From positions 9,765 to 73,764 of the forward strand of contig NZ_WFKI01000011.1 in assembly GCF_009208055.1 (NCBI RefSeq): DNA of 64,000 nt, in the 5' to 3' direction. The stretch comes from Poseidonibacter ostreae (GTDB lineage: Bacteria > Campylobacterota > Campylobacteria > Campylobacterales > Arcobacteraceae). The notes beneath the pieces were generated by a model, which was not told where the DNA came from, searched no databases, and saw nothing but the letters and a program-made list of their open reading frames with translations. The translations under genes were made by a program, and so were the position numbers. Of the stretch, positions 16,618-24,521 are shown piece after piece. Within the stretch, counting starts at the first letter, position 1. Every line of letters starts with the position of its first letter.

Positions 16618-17370
16618 TTAAAATCCTCCTAATGAATTTTTATTATTGTAATAATTATTGTTATTTATCTCAGTCTTGTTCGAATCTTTTTCCTTGTTAA
16701 AAAATTCTTCAATTTTTTTACAATAGTTTGTAATTAAAGAATTAGATGAATTCATTTTCCCTTCTTTAATCAACTTTTTTGCTTTTCTTAAGTTATAAAA
16801 ACTACTTGAAGGATATAAAAAATATATTGTAGATAATGAACATTGATATTGAGCTTTATAAATTGACATAAATTTAGTATTAATCGCTTTTTGATACCAC
16901 TTTTCTGCTTTATATAAGTCAAAAAAAGGTTTTGTAGTATAAAAACTAGCTAGAATACTATAAGAAAGAACATCATCATGATTATTAACTAATTCTTTGT
17001 ATATGTTGAAAGATTCTTTTTTTAAATCTAGATTATCATAGGTATTTAATAATTCTGCATATTTTCTCATAGAATTAACATCTTTTGTATTACTTGCTAT
17101 TTTACAAATTGGAAATAACTTTTCACCAACAATTTCTTCATATGTATTAGTTTTTTTATCAAAAATTCTATATCCTAACATTGCAGAAGTGTTGCAAATA
17201 TTAATAGCTTTTTCAACATCACCATTTTTAGCTTGATTGTAATATTCATATGTATTAAAAGTTTTTATAAACTCTTCTTGTTCTACTTTAGTATAGTCTG
17301 CAAAACTTTTTGCATGTATATTAAATAAACTTAATAAAAATAACATTATTATAATTTTAAAATTTATCAT
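16618..17370 (-). CDS. Secreted Sel1/TPR-like repeat protein
   Basis: About 250 residues with a signal peptide (INFKIIIMLFLLSLFNIHA). Helical repeats of Sel1/TPR type follow, including YYNQAKNGDVEKAINICN, ILASFYTTKPFFDLYKAEKWYQKAI and KAQYQCSLSTIYFLYP, and the protein ends in an Asn-rich tail. The ATG at 17370 is chosen because GAGGTG precedes it at the right distance. An upstream in-frame start at 17415 would add 15 hydrophobic residues. It is the first gene of a pair with the lipoprotein at 15786. Sel1-type proteins usually mediate protein-protein contact; the target is unknown. Confidence 0.6.
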   Translation of the reverse strand: MINFKIIIMLFLLSLFNIHAKSFADYTKVEQEEFIKTFNTYEYYNQAKNGDVEKAINICNTSAMLGYRIFDKKTNTYEEIVGEKLFPICKIASNTKDVNSMRKYAELLNTYDNLDLKKESFNIYKELVNNHDDVLSYSILASFYTTKPFFDLYKAEKWYQKAINTKFMSIYKAQYQCSLSTIYFLYPSSSFYNLRKAKKLIKEGKMNSSNSLITNYCKKIEEFFNKEKDSNKTEINNNNYYNNKNSLGGF

Positions 17371-18049
17371 TATAATCACCTCATACAAAATATATAAAAT
17401 TATATCTAAAATCATTATAAAGGTTTATAATATGAATTACCCCGAATTAGTTATTAATGTCTATTTTATTAAAGAAACACCATTTTTATAATATAAAATT
17501 CACTTATAATGGTATTGGCTATGTTGGAGCTAAATTTACCATAAATATTAAGACAGATAACTAAAGAATGAACTGGGAACAAGAAATAGGACAAATACCT
17601 CGTAAGTAACCTATTCCTTAACTTCTTATATTTGGACACTAAGGACTCATATTAGTTTTAGGTGTTCCACAAAGTGTTCAAAAAGTAAAAACTGCAAAGT
17701 TCCATAAACATTAAGGAATTGTGGAACAAATAAAAAGACCTTTCAAATTAGATATTTAAAGCTTCAAAACTTTCTTTAAAAAATATAACCAATTGAGAAA
17801 GATCTAAACTCCAATTCCAAGTGGAGTAAGTACTCCCTCTTTACCATCAATTCTGGCACTTTGTTTTATGAGTCTTAGTGCCTCTTCCATATTGAACTGT
17901 TGTTTCATAAGTGATTCCTTTAGAATTTAACTTCTGTCGGTTTGACACAAAAATTTGAATACTCCCATAATGACCCTACAAAATAAACCTGCTAACGGAA
18001 GTAAAAATTATTGAATTAACTCAAATTTCTTACTAACGTATTTAACTTT
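17371..18049. other. Non-coding stretch with IS debris
   Basis: About 680 bases without an intact gene. The right part holds the start of an IS256-type transposase (17804-17908). The sequence beyond its start, including TTTGTGTCAAACCGACAG on the reverse strand (about 17933-17950), resembles the outer end of such an element. The left part (17420-17800) is stop-rich. Confidence 0.5.
17804..17908 (-). pseudogene. IS256/mutator transposase fragment (N-terminus only)
   Basis: A 34-codon reverse-strand frame reads MKQQFNMEEALRLIKQSA then RIDGKEGVLTPL, which matches the first residues of IS256-family transposases. It then runs into GIGV and a stop, where the family continues with a long DDE transposase. 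Nothing of the catalytic part is found nearby, so this is a decayed remnant. Confidence 0.6.
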
Positions 18050-18334
18050 TTAAATATTAAATGTACTTTGATCATAATCATCATAAATATCAATATCTTC
18101 TTCCTCTTTACTAATACTTTTATCTTGGTTAGACTCTTTCTCAATATTAGAACCATTATCTATCTCTTCTTTTTCCTCGTTTAGTTCATAAAATTCAGGT
18201 AACATAAGGTTCATAATATAATCATCTTCTGCATTTACTTGAATATCAACTACTTCTTCAATATCTAAATCTTCTGATGGAATATTTTCATATTCTTCAT
18301 ATTCATTAAAAGTAATTACATCATATAGATACAT
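18050..18334 (-). CDS. Acidic hypothetical protein of the mobilization cassette
   Basis: 94 residues, extremely rich in Asp and Glu (for example EEYENIPSEDLDIEEVVDI), with no recognised domain. The same frame stays open upstream through ELLAKEEK and beyond to an A7 run (T7 at 18373-18379 on the forward strand). It could be the C-terminal part of the preceding coiled-coil protein after a one-base slip. A ribosome binding site for an independent start is weak. Last gene of the leftward mob operon. Confidence 0.5.
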   Translation of the reverse strand: MYLYDVITFNEYEEYENIPSEDLDIEEVVDIQVNAEDDYIMNLMLPEFYELNEEKEEIDNGSNIEKESNQDKSISKEEEDIDIYDDYDQSTFNI

Positions 18335-18357
18335 CTTTTCTTCTTTTGCTAATAGTT

Positions 18358-18723
18358 CTAAATTTTGTTCAATTTTTTTGTCAAGGATTCTACTTGGTAA
18401 TCCAAGTTGTCTAAGTGCATCAATAATTCTGAAAATTGTACTTTGTAACTTGGAGCCGATTCTATTGTAATTTCTGCATTCTTCATAAGTGATTTCAACT
18501 TCATCGTTAATGATTCTATGGCAATTTGATAATCTACTTTTATATTCTTGATGTTCTCTTCGTATTTGTTCATTATGTTCTCTACATTTTGTTCGTGCAT
18601 TTGAACAACTGATTTCAATTGATTTATAAACTCTAATTCTTTTTTCTCTAGTTCGCTGTAAAGAGTCTTGTTTAAGTTCTCGCTTTGTTCGTAATCTCTG
18701 ATAAGTTGATCCATAACGGTCAT
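18358..18723 (-). CDS. Coiled-coil protein of the mobilization cassette (MbeD-like position)
   Basis: 121 residues, mostly predicted coiled coil (NKTLYSELEKKELEFINQL, KSVVQMHEQNVENIM). The start ATG has AAAGGATAT upstream. In ColE1 the relaxase gene mbeA is accompanied by small helical proteins MbeB and MbeD, and the position here matches. The end lies within an A7 run. A single base slip there would join it in frame to the acidic protein at 18050-18334 as ...TKKIEQNLELLAKEEK. Confidence 0.55.
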   Translation of the reverse strand: MTVMDQLIRDYEQSENLNKTLYSELEKKELEFINQLKSVVQMHEQNVENIMNKYEENIKNIKVDYQIAIESLTMKLKSLMKNAEITIESAPSYKVQFSELLMHLDNLDYQVESLTKKLNKI

Positions 18724-18741
18724 AATCTATATCCTTTTTAT

Positions 18742-19071
18742 TTAATTTACTACTATTATTAGAGTCAATATTGTCATAATGACTGTTATTACTGATGTTA
18801 ATATTAGATTTATATTCTGTTTCTTTTTTAAGTTCTTTGTCATATTCTCTTCTAAATTCAACATGTTTTCCTTCAAATCTTCTATTACTTGTGCATTCGT
18901 GCTTAACAAACCTTCTTGTAAAGTAGTCATGTTTTTTTTGTGTATATTCCTTGAGTCTTTGAGTATTTGAATTAAATATTCTTTGTGCATCTCTGTTATC
19001 ATATTCTGATATTTCTTCTCTTCATTTGTTGATAATTCTTGTAATTGAGTCAATGCTTCTAAATTCTTCAT
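18742..19071 (-). CDS. Mobilization accessory protein with C-terminal membrane anchor (MbeB-like)
   Basis: 109 residues: an N-terminal helical part (LEALTQLQELSTNEEKKYQ), a coiled coil, and one C-terminal membrane segment (NLILTSVITVIMTILTLIIVV). The gene overlaps the relaxase 3' end by about 50 bases, as mbeB overlaps mbeA in ColE1. ColE1 MbeB is thought to help relaxosome-membrane contact, which fits the membrane anchor here. Homology is inferred from layout and topology only. Confidence 0.55.
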   Translation of the reverse strand: MKNLEALTQLQELSTNEEKKYQNMITEMHKEYLIQILKDSRNIHKKNMTTLQEGLLSTNAQVIEDLKENMLNLEENMTKNLKKKQNINLILTSVITVIMTILTLIIVVN

Positions 19072-19750
19072 TATAGATTCCTGTATGAAATTTTTGTTTG
19101 TTTTTTGAATTTGCTAATTTCACAGTTATATGATTTTTAAATCCCTCAGCTTCTATATTATTAGCATTTAGATAAATTAACATATGCCTACGACTTTTAA
19201 TAGTATTATTCGATACTAAAGCATGTAGCAGCTTATTTAGTTGCTTATAATCTTCAATTAGATTAATTCTTTTATCATTAGCTAGTACTTGTCTTTTAGC
19301 AGGATCTCTTGGATCTGATAAATTATATTGATGATTTTGTTGATCACGCCATAGTTCAATTCTATATCTATCAAATCTATCAAAGTATGGAGTTAATGAC
19401 ATTTTACTAATTAAATCAATCTTTGGAATTAAATAGTTAAGTTCCAATCTTCCTTTATCTGTATGTTCAACCCATAGAATGTTATATCGTGATTTCATTC
19501 CTGGGAGTAATGTGTATTCAAAGGTATTCATAATTTCTATTTTATATTCTTCTTTTATATTTGTTTCTTCAAATGAAAGAACACCAACTAAAAGTTTTTC
19601 TTTAAATGTTATTGATTTAACAATACTTTTAGTTAGTTCGGGGTTACCTTTTAAAATCCTTGCTGTTCCTTCTGATATTCTCTCATTACACATATAATCA
19701 ACTGCTCCTATTGTTCCACCCATTTTATTTGGTAAAGGCTGATGAATCAT
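19022..19750 (-). CDS. mobA: Mobilization relaxase, ColE1 MbeA type (MOB-HEN)
   Basis: Nicking enzyme for conjugative mobilization. The N-terminal sequence closely parallels ColE1 MbeA: GGTIGAVDYM, GNPELTKSIV, FKEKLLVGVLSFEE and the active-site block LWVEHTDKGRLELNYLIP. That block carries the HEN signature (His96, Glu103, Asn105) that replaces the usual three-His motif in this family. LTPYFDRFDRYRIELW is also conserved. At 242 residues it is half the length of MbeA and lacks its C-terminal part. It starts with ATGA overlapping the mobC stop. The nick site should lie upstream of mobC. Confidence 0.88.
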   Translation of the reverse strand: MIHQPLPNKMGGTIGAVDYMCNERISEGTARILKGNPELTKSIVKSITFKEKLLVGVLSFEETNIKEEYKIEIMNTFEYTLLPGMKSRYNILWVEHTDKGRLELNYLIPKIDLISKMSLTPYFDRFDRYRIELWRDQQNHQYNLSDPRDPAKRQVLANDKRINLIEDYKQLNKLLHALVSNNTIKSRRHMLIYLNANNIEAEGFKNHITVKLANSKNKQKFHTGIYNEEFRSIDSITRIINK

Positions 19751-20025
19751 ATTAACTTTCCTACTTTTATTTCAATTTCTCTCAACTGACGTAGTAAAAT
19801 CATTTTAGAACTAGTATCAATTTTTTTTGCTATCTCTTCTAATTTAAAGTAAATGCAATTTAATTCATATAAGATCTCTTTTTCAAAAGGAAACTTTATT
19901 TTTTGATTTAGAAGTGCTTTTCTACTAAATGTTGCAAAATCAATATCATAGTTTTTCATCTTAATTTCAATACTTTTAAATTCATCAGTTGAAAAACGGA
20001 TTGTCTTTTTAATGTCTCTTGACAT
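19747..20025 (-). CDS. mobC: Mobilization protein MobC/MbeC-like
   Basis: 92 residues with a ribbon-helix-helix-like N-terminus (KKTIRFSTDEFKSIEIKMKN, then FATFSRKALL), as in MbeC/MobC relaxosome proteins that bind oriT and assist the relaxase. AAGGAG precedes the ATG. It is the first gene of the leftward mob operon and overlaps the relaxase gene by four bases. Confidence 0.8.
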   Translation of the reverse strand: MSRDIKKTIRFSTDEFKSIEIKMKNYDIDFATFSRKALLNQKIKFPFEKEILYELNCIYFKLEEIAKKIDTSSKMILLRQLREIEIKVGKLI

Positions 20026-20217
20026 ATGAACTCCTTAATATTATTTAATTTATTAAATCCTTTAAAATAGGACTTAAATTAATTATATAATTTTTATATT
20101 AGATGAAACCTATAAAAAGTCTCTCATTTCTAAAAAAAATAAATTTGTAAAATTTAATTGTTGTGTAGTTAATGATTAATAATATTTATTTTAGGAGAAG
20201 TATATATTTTAAATGTT

Positions 20218-20244
20218 GTCGGACGGTACCTATCTTTACCTATT
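20218..20244 (+). repeat. 27-base imperfect direct repeat, left copy
   Basis: 23 of 27 positions match 24952-24978, including an identical 16-base block CCTATCTTTACCTATT. The two copies lie 4.7 kb apart in the same orientation and bracket the complete type II restriction-modification module. Possible readings are module boundaries, recombination sites, or duplicated oriT/replication sites. Confidence 0.6.
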
Positions 20245-20280
20245 ATATAATGTTTCAAATTTTGAATTATAATAAATAGT

Positions 20281-20382
20281 TTAATGATACTGTGGCATAC
20301 TTCCATTCTGGAGATAGTAATTAAAAGGTGAGTTTTCTATTCGCCATTCCCAATCTTTTTCTTTCTTAAGTTTCATTTTCAT
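20281..20382 (-). pseudogene. Small protein-like frame, possible gene remnant
   Basis: 33 codons from ATG at 20382, open upstream for about 24 more. The composition looks protein-like (KKEKDWEWRIENSPFNYYLQ). No family recognised and no clear ribosome binding site, so it may be the 3' end of a lost gene. Confidence 0.25.
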
Positions 20383-20519
20383 AGTTCTAATTTGACTGGA
20401 TACTATAAGTCTATTGGTAAAGTTACATTCTAAAGGCTTATGTTTAGTTTTTTATACATTTATCGTATAGAATAAGGGTAACATATAATTGGATATTTAC
20501 TATTTAAATGTTCGTTTAA

Positions 20520-21101
20520 TTAGATTTGTTTATCATCAATAGCTTTCCAAAAATGTAATGCAAGAAATGATCTATATGGCGAACATTTTGTAATTGTACT
20601 TTCATCAATATTAAGTAGATTTGACACTTTACTTAACGTTGCATCATTATTAGACCATATATCTGGATTCTTTAAATAAAATAAACATATCATATCTGCA
20701 CTCCAAGTTCCAAAACCATATAAAGATAAAATATACTTTTGTGTTTTTTCAATTGAGAAAGATTTTATATTATTAATATCTTCTTCTTTATGAGTTTCAG
20801 ATAATCTTTTTAAAGCTTCTAATTTTCTTCTTGATATACCACACAATAATAACTCAGATGAATCTTGATTTTGTAAAAAATCAAATATGTTTTCATTTGT
20901 TTTTATCAGGATTCTTTTCCAGATGGAGTCTGCAGCTTTATTTGATAATTGCTGTTTTACAATAATAAAGCACATGTAATCAAATAATTCTAGTTTAATT
21001 TTAGGTATATATAAAATATTATTTTGTTTAATAATATTGTTTAGTTTAGGAATTTCTTCTGTTAATTTGAGTAATTCTTTATGAATATTCTTTTCATTCA
21101 A
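20520..21101 (-). CDS. HhH-GPD DNA glycosylase, AlkA-like
   Basis: Base-excision DNA glycosylase of the helix-hairpin-helix superfamily. In 193 residues it shows VKQQLSNKAADSIWKRI, GISRRKLEALKRL, the HhH segment LYGFGTWSADMICLFYL (about 127-143) and NNDATL, whose Asp153 aligns with the catalytic Asp of AlkA. The C-terminal YRSFLALHFWKA matches the AlkA end. There is no 4-Cys iron-sulphur loop, so it is not Nth/MutY type. It lacks the AlkA N-terminal domain. It is divergent from the restriction-modification controller gene 72 bases away. Alkyl-adenine repair is the default guess; removal of T from T:G mismatches left by deaminated 5-methylcytosine is an attractive alternative. Confidence 0.78.
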   Translation of the reverse strand: MNEKNIHKELLKLTEEIPKLNNIIKQNNILYIPKIKLELFDYMCFIIVKQQLSNKAADSIWKRILIKTNENIFDFLQNQDSSELLLCGISRRKLEALKRLSETHKEEDINNIKSFSIEKTQKYILSLYGFGTWSADMICLFYLKNPDIWSNNDATLSKVSNLLNIDESTITKCSPYRSFLALHFWKAIDDKQI

Positions 21102-21173
21102 TTTATTTCCTTAATAATGTAACGTGACTATTGTCCGTTGACTATATGTCGATAATGATATAGTATATCTTTT

Positions 21174-21392
21174 ATGAATGAAAAAGAAATAAAAATACTT
21201 AATAACCTTGCAAAAAAAATCAAATCAAAAAGACTATTATTAAATTTATCTCAAGAATCTTTAGCAATTAAATGTGGTTTAGATAGAACTTATATTAGTT
21301 TAATTGAAAGATCAAAACGAAATCCTAGTTATCTTAGTTTAATTAAAATTTGTGATGGATTAGAAGTAGAAATTAAAGAATTAATAGGATAA
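21174..21392 (+). CDS. XRE-family HTH regulator, restriction-modification controller (C) protein
   Basis: A 72-residue Cro/CI-type HTH protein: LNLSQESLAIKCGLDRTYIS then LIERSKRNPSYLSLIKICD. Size and sequence fit C proteins that delay restriction enzyme expression while DNA becomes methylated. It precedes the candidate nuclease gene by four bases, as C genes usually do. Its operator would lie in 21102-21173; GTCCGTTGACTATATGTCGA is a candidate with dyad character. Confidence 0.75.
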   Translation: MNEKEIKILNNLAKKIKSKRLLLNLSQESLAIKCGLDRTYISLIERSKRNPSYLSLIKICDGLEVEIKELIG

Positions 21393-21396
21393 AAAT

Positions 21397-22218
21397 ATGG
21401 TTATAACACCTTTAACAAGAGAAGAATTAACAAGTTATTTTGATGATACTGCAATTAGCGTTATTCAGTATTTTTTAAAAAAATCAATCTTATCACAGCC
21501 TGAAAGGATTGAAGGACAAGCTGACTTACCAATTCAAATTCCAAAAGAACATATTGAACAATGGATTGTTCAATCATTGGGTGCAAATTCAATTGGAGCT
21601 GGTTCATATCCTATCGATGTATATTTAAATGATTGGGGAGCTGATGTCAAAATGTTATCTTGTAAGATAGATAAGGAAGGTAATTTAAAAAATGCAGATT
21701 CTGGAGAAACATCATTAGCACAAAAATTTAGTGATGGCAATTTTGGAGATAATAATTCATTAGATGCTTTATTTAATAATCGAGAGTTTCTATATATATG
21801 GGATAGATGGAAAGACATTATAATAAATAAATATGAAAGAGTAGAAAAGGATTTAAATATAAATAGAATTTTATATTTCTTTATATTAAGAGCAGGAACA
21901 AAGTTTCACTTATGTGGCGTTAAACTCAATTTACGAAATTTAAAGTCTACCAGTATAAATGAAGAAAGATCAACAAATGATAGTATTTGGATTAATGATT
22001 TCATAGATCTTAATTATGGACATACCAAAATATACAAAGCTAAAAAAAGGTTTGAATTAAGACTCAAGCCAAAATATTGGTTTGATAATAATAAATTACT
22101 TACATTTGATACTAATTTTGAACAAAGTATCGTTAACATTAGAGAATTAGTAGAAAATAATGATTTATCTGAATATATAGAAAATAATCTAATTCCTATA
22201 ATAAGGGATAAGTCTTGA
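21397..22218 (+). CDS. Candidate restriction endonuclease or helper, PD-(D/E)XK-like
   Basis: A 273-residue protein not firmly recognised. The segment GAGSYPIDVYLNDWGADVKM (Asp74, Asp83-Val-Lys85) has the spacing of a PD-(D/E)XK nuclease core, an acidic residue on one strand and D-x-K on the next. It lies directly behind the controller gene, the usual place for the restriction gene. The other candidate nuclease at 22326 is in the same direction, so the system may have two nucleases or a nuclease plus specificity partner. GTT-rich start context; ATG at 21397 is used. Confidence 0.5.
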   Translation: MVITPLTREELTSYFDDTAISVIQYFLKKSILSQPERIEGQADLPIQIPKEHIEQWIVQSLGANSIGAGSYPIDVYLNDWGADVKMLSCKIDKEGNLKNADSGETSLAQKFSDGNFGDNNSLDALFNNREFLYIWDRWKDIIINKYERVEKDLNINRILYFFILRAGTKFHLCGVKLNLRNLKSTSINEERSTNDSIWINDFIDLNYGHTKIYKAKKRFELRLKPKYWFDNNKLLTFDTNFEQSIVNIRELVENNDLSEYIENNLIPIIRDKS

Positions 22219-22310
22219 AAATACATGGCGATTATTCTGCAACTGATAAAATTAACCGAGATGAATATATTATTTTAATTAAATTTGCTGAAATGGTTTC
22301 GCCATTTTAA
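22215..22310 (+). CDS. Possible 31-residue small protein between the two nuclease genes
   Basis: TTG start overlapping the upstream stop by four bases, with AAGGGAT about 7 bases upstream, reading KIHGDYSATDKINRDEYIIL then IKFAEMVSPF. Overlap and ribosome binding site suggest it is translated. No family recognised. It may also be a remnant of a longer gene. Confidence 0.35.
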   Translation: MKIHGDYSATDKINRDEYIILIKFAEMVSPF

Positions 22311-22325
22311 GATAAAGGATAAACT

Positions 22326-23084
22326 ATGAATAAATTAAGACAAGAAGATAACAATTATCATATAGAAAATTCAAAATCATTTCAAACTGGAAATACATTT
22401 AAAGATGAAACAATTGAAAAAGTATTTGAGTTTGCATATGCAATGACTTTTGGAGATGGAGAACATAGAGACCATAGAAGTGGTGGAAATATAAAGAGAA
22501 AGAAAGGTCAAATTTTTATTAATACTTTTCAAGGTAAATTATCTGAATTAGCTGTTTATCTGGAATTTTTTAAATATAATAAACCAGCATATGATAAATT
22601 ATCAAAACCTGATTTTGATGTTTATGGATTAGGTGAGTGGGATGACAGTGATATTATATTAGATGGAATAAAATTTTCAATAAAATCTACTAAATTCTAT
22701 GGTAATTTATTGTTGTTAGAAACAAAAGATTGGAATAATAAAGGTGAATATCTTCCAAATCTTAATACTACTAAAAACTCTATATATGATTATTTTGTTT
22801 TAGTTAGGATGAAACCTGATGGAGAAAAATTAATGATTTCTAAGAGGTTTTTATATTCGAATGAAATAGATAAAGAAGAATTATATTCATTAATAAAATC
22901 AGTGAATTGGGAATATGATGTTCCTGGATACATAACTAATGATGATTTAAAAACATTAATTAACAATGATCTTATTCTTCCTCAAAGATCTATGCTAAAT
23001 GGAAAAATCCCAATGGATGCAGAAAATTACTACATCCAAAGTGGAGATATGAGAGATTTCCAACAATTAGTATCTAGTCTTTAA
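22326..23084 (+). CDS. Candidate type II restriction endonuclease
   Basis: A 252-residue protein. Features resembling restriction nucleases of the PD-(D/E)XK fold are FQGKLSELAVYLEF (Glu74 on a helix), KPDFDVYG (Asp96, Asp98) and ILDGIKFSIKSTKF (Lys120), followed by GNLLLLETKDW. The usual acidic residue two before Lys is Ser, so the active site may be a variant. It converges with the C5 methyltransferase gene, overlapping by 11 bases at the 3' ends. I favour this as the cleaving enzyme for the same site as the methylase, but the cognate sequence cannot be read from the protein. Confidence 0.6.
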   Translation: MNKLRQEDNNYHIENSKSFQTGNTFKDETIEKVFEFAYAMTFGDGEHRDHRSGGNIKRKKGQIFINTFQGKLSELAVYLEFFKYNKPAYDKLSKPDFDVYGLGEWDDSDIILDGIKFSIKSTKFYGNLLLLETKDWNNKGEYLPNLNTTKNSIYDYFVLVRMKPDGEKLMISKRFLYSNEIDKEELYSLIKSVNWEYDVPGYITNDDLKTLINNDLILPQRSMLNGKIPMDAENYYIQSGDMRDFQQLVSSL

Positions 23085-24201
23085 ATTTTCTTGTTTTAAC
23101 ATCATATTCTTTAATACAAGAATCTGTTTTAGTTGGTATAATCCCATCTAAAACATTTTGTATCCTTTCAGCAAATGGGTAAATACCAACTGCAGGAACT
23201 GCATTACCAATTTGTCTTCTTACTTCTGTATTTGTTCCCATGAAAATCAAATCATCAGGAAAACTTTGAAGTCTAGCTCTTTCTCGATTTGTTAATGCTC
23301 TTGGTTCTTCATAATGATAATGCCATGTTCCACCACCACCACTTGCAATTAAAGTATATGCAGGTTTAGTTCTATCTAATCTTCTATAAATATTTGACAT
23401 TAAACCTTTTACCGCTAAATGAGGTGGCAAATCTTTAAAATTGCCACCTTCTGGAATTGCATTGATTTTTTCTTTTGTTGAATTTTGTATTTTCATAAAA
23501 TTATTATTGATACAATTTGGATTAATATCTTTGAATGCATCAAATGAAGTTAAATGCTTATTTTTATGGGTAAACTCTGGTGGAATAAAATCTGTTTTAA
23601 TATCTTTTCTAATTCCAATAAATAAAACTCTTTCTCTTAATTGAGGAACACCAAAATCTGCAAAATTTACAAGAAAAATTTTTAATTTATAACCTGTATC
23701 TTCAAATCTTTTTTTAATGATTCTTACTGCTTCTCCTTTATTAGCAGATAATATACCTTTTACATTTTCTGCTAAAAAAACTTTTGGTTTAAAATATTCA
23801 ACATAATTTGCATACCGTTCATATAACTTACCATTAATATCATCTTTTACACCTGCTTGCTTTCCAACAACTGAAAAAGTTACACAAGGGAAACCTCCAA
23901 GCAAAACATCAAAACTTTGATTTGGTATTTCTTCATAATCAAAATCTATGATATTTTCATTCAATGCTTTAGTATTTTTAAAGTATTTATTATCATTTTC
24001 AATTGTTTTACATGCATCTTCATTTATATCAAGAGCATATTTTGTCTCAAACTTTAACTTGTTGAATGATTTTCCAAGAAAATTAAAATCACCATGAAAA
24101 CCAACATCAAGACCACCAGCTCCTGTAAATGTAGATAGTATTTTGTAATCTTCTTTATTTGCATTGTTTGTAAATAAGTTTTCTTCCATTTGTTTAACCA
24201 T
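23074..24201 (-). CDS. DNA (cytosine-5) methyltransferase
   Basis: C5-cytosine methylase of a type II system. In 375 residues the motifs appear in order: I FTGAGGLD (about 25-32), IV GGFPCVTFS with catalytic Cys106, VI ENVKGI (about 145-150), VIII QLRERVLFIGIR, a target recognition region (about 245-310, with SGGGGTWHYHYEEPRALT at its end), IX RERARLQSFPDD and X RRQIGNAVP. It shares a TAATG overlap with the upstream 106-residue gene and converges on the candidate nuclease gene. ATG at 24201 is used; a second Met four codons later is possible. Confidence 0.93.
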   Translation of the reverse strand: MVKQMEENLFTNNANKEDYKILSTFTGAGGLDVGFHGDFNFLGKSFNKLKFETKYALDINEDACKTIENDNKYFKNTKALNENIIDFDYEEIPNQSFDVLLGGFPCVTFSVVGKQAGVKDDINGKLYERYANYVEYFKPKVFLAENVKGILSANKGEAVRIIKKRFEDTGYKLKIFLVNFADFGVPQLRERVLFIGIRKDIKTDFIPPEFTHKNKHLTSFDAFKDINPNCINNNFMKIQNSTKEKINAIPEGGNFKDLPPHLAVKGLMSNIYRRLDRTKPAYTLIASGGGGTWHYHYEEPRALTNRERARLQSFPDDLIFMGTNTEVRRQIGNAVPAVGIYPFAERIQNVLDGIIPTKTDSCIKEYDVKTRKFKD

Positions 24202-24521
24202 TATATATTAACTCCCACAATTCTACCAATTGTATTACTATTTAAAAAGTAGTCCTGATCATTGTACTTTTTAACCGAATCATCAATATTTTTAATTTCT
24301 ATCAATTTATCATCCTCTAATATCTCTGATATTCTTTCTAATGAAATATCATATATATTCATTATTTCTTCAATCTCATTAACTATAAATCTAGAACTTC
24401 TACCTTTAAACTCAACATAAACTTTTGAATTATCACCACCAATAATATCAACAATTAAAATAGTTTCTTCTACTAATTTTAATTGTGAGTTAATTAATTC
24501 TTCTCTTTCATTAATACTCAT
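24201..24521 (-). CDS. Hypothetical 106-residue protein upstream of the methylase
   Basis: Unrecognised acidic protein (ETILIVDIIGGDNSKVYVEF, IVNEIEEIMNIYDISLERIS). It overlaps the methyltransferase start by one base (TAATG), so it is co-translated and probably belongs to the restriction-modification module. No HTH or nuclease motif is visible. A role in controlling or assisting methylation is only a guess. Confidence 0.55.
   Translation of the reverse strand: MSINEREELINSQLKLVEETILIVDIIGGDNSKVYVEFKGRSSRFIVNEIEEIMNIYDISLERISEILEDDKLIEIKNIDDSVKKYNDQDYFLNSNTIGRIVGVNI

Larger units (their letters stand above)
20026..20519. other. Non-coding region upstream of mobC, probable oriT zone
   Basis: About 490 A+T-rich bases. 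In ColE1-type cassettes oriT lies just upstream of mobC, so it is expected here. I cannot place the nick site with confidence. Visible items are the 27-base repeat at 20218-20244 and a small reverse-strand frame at 20281-20382. Confidence 0.45.

Noticed and set aside
18742..20025. Alternative reading as a plasmid replication operon
   Set aside because: The relaxase HEN motif and extended similarity to MbeA make mobilization clear; no replication initiator is encoded here.
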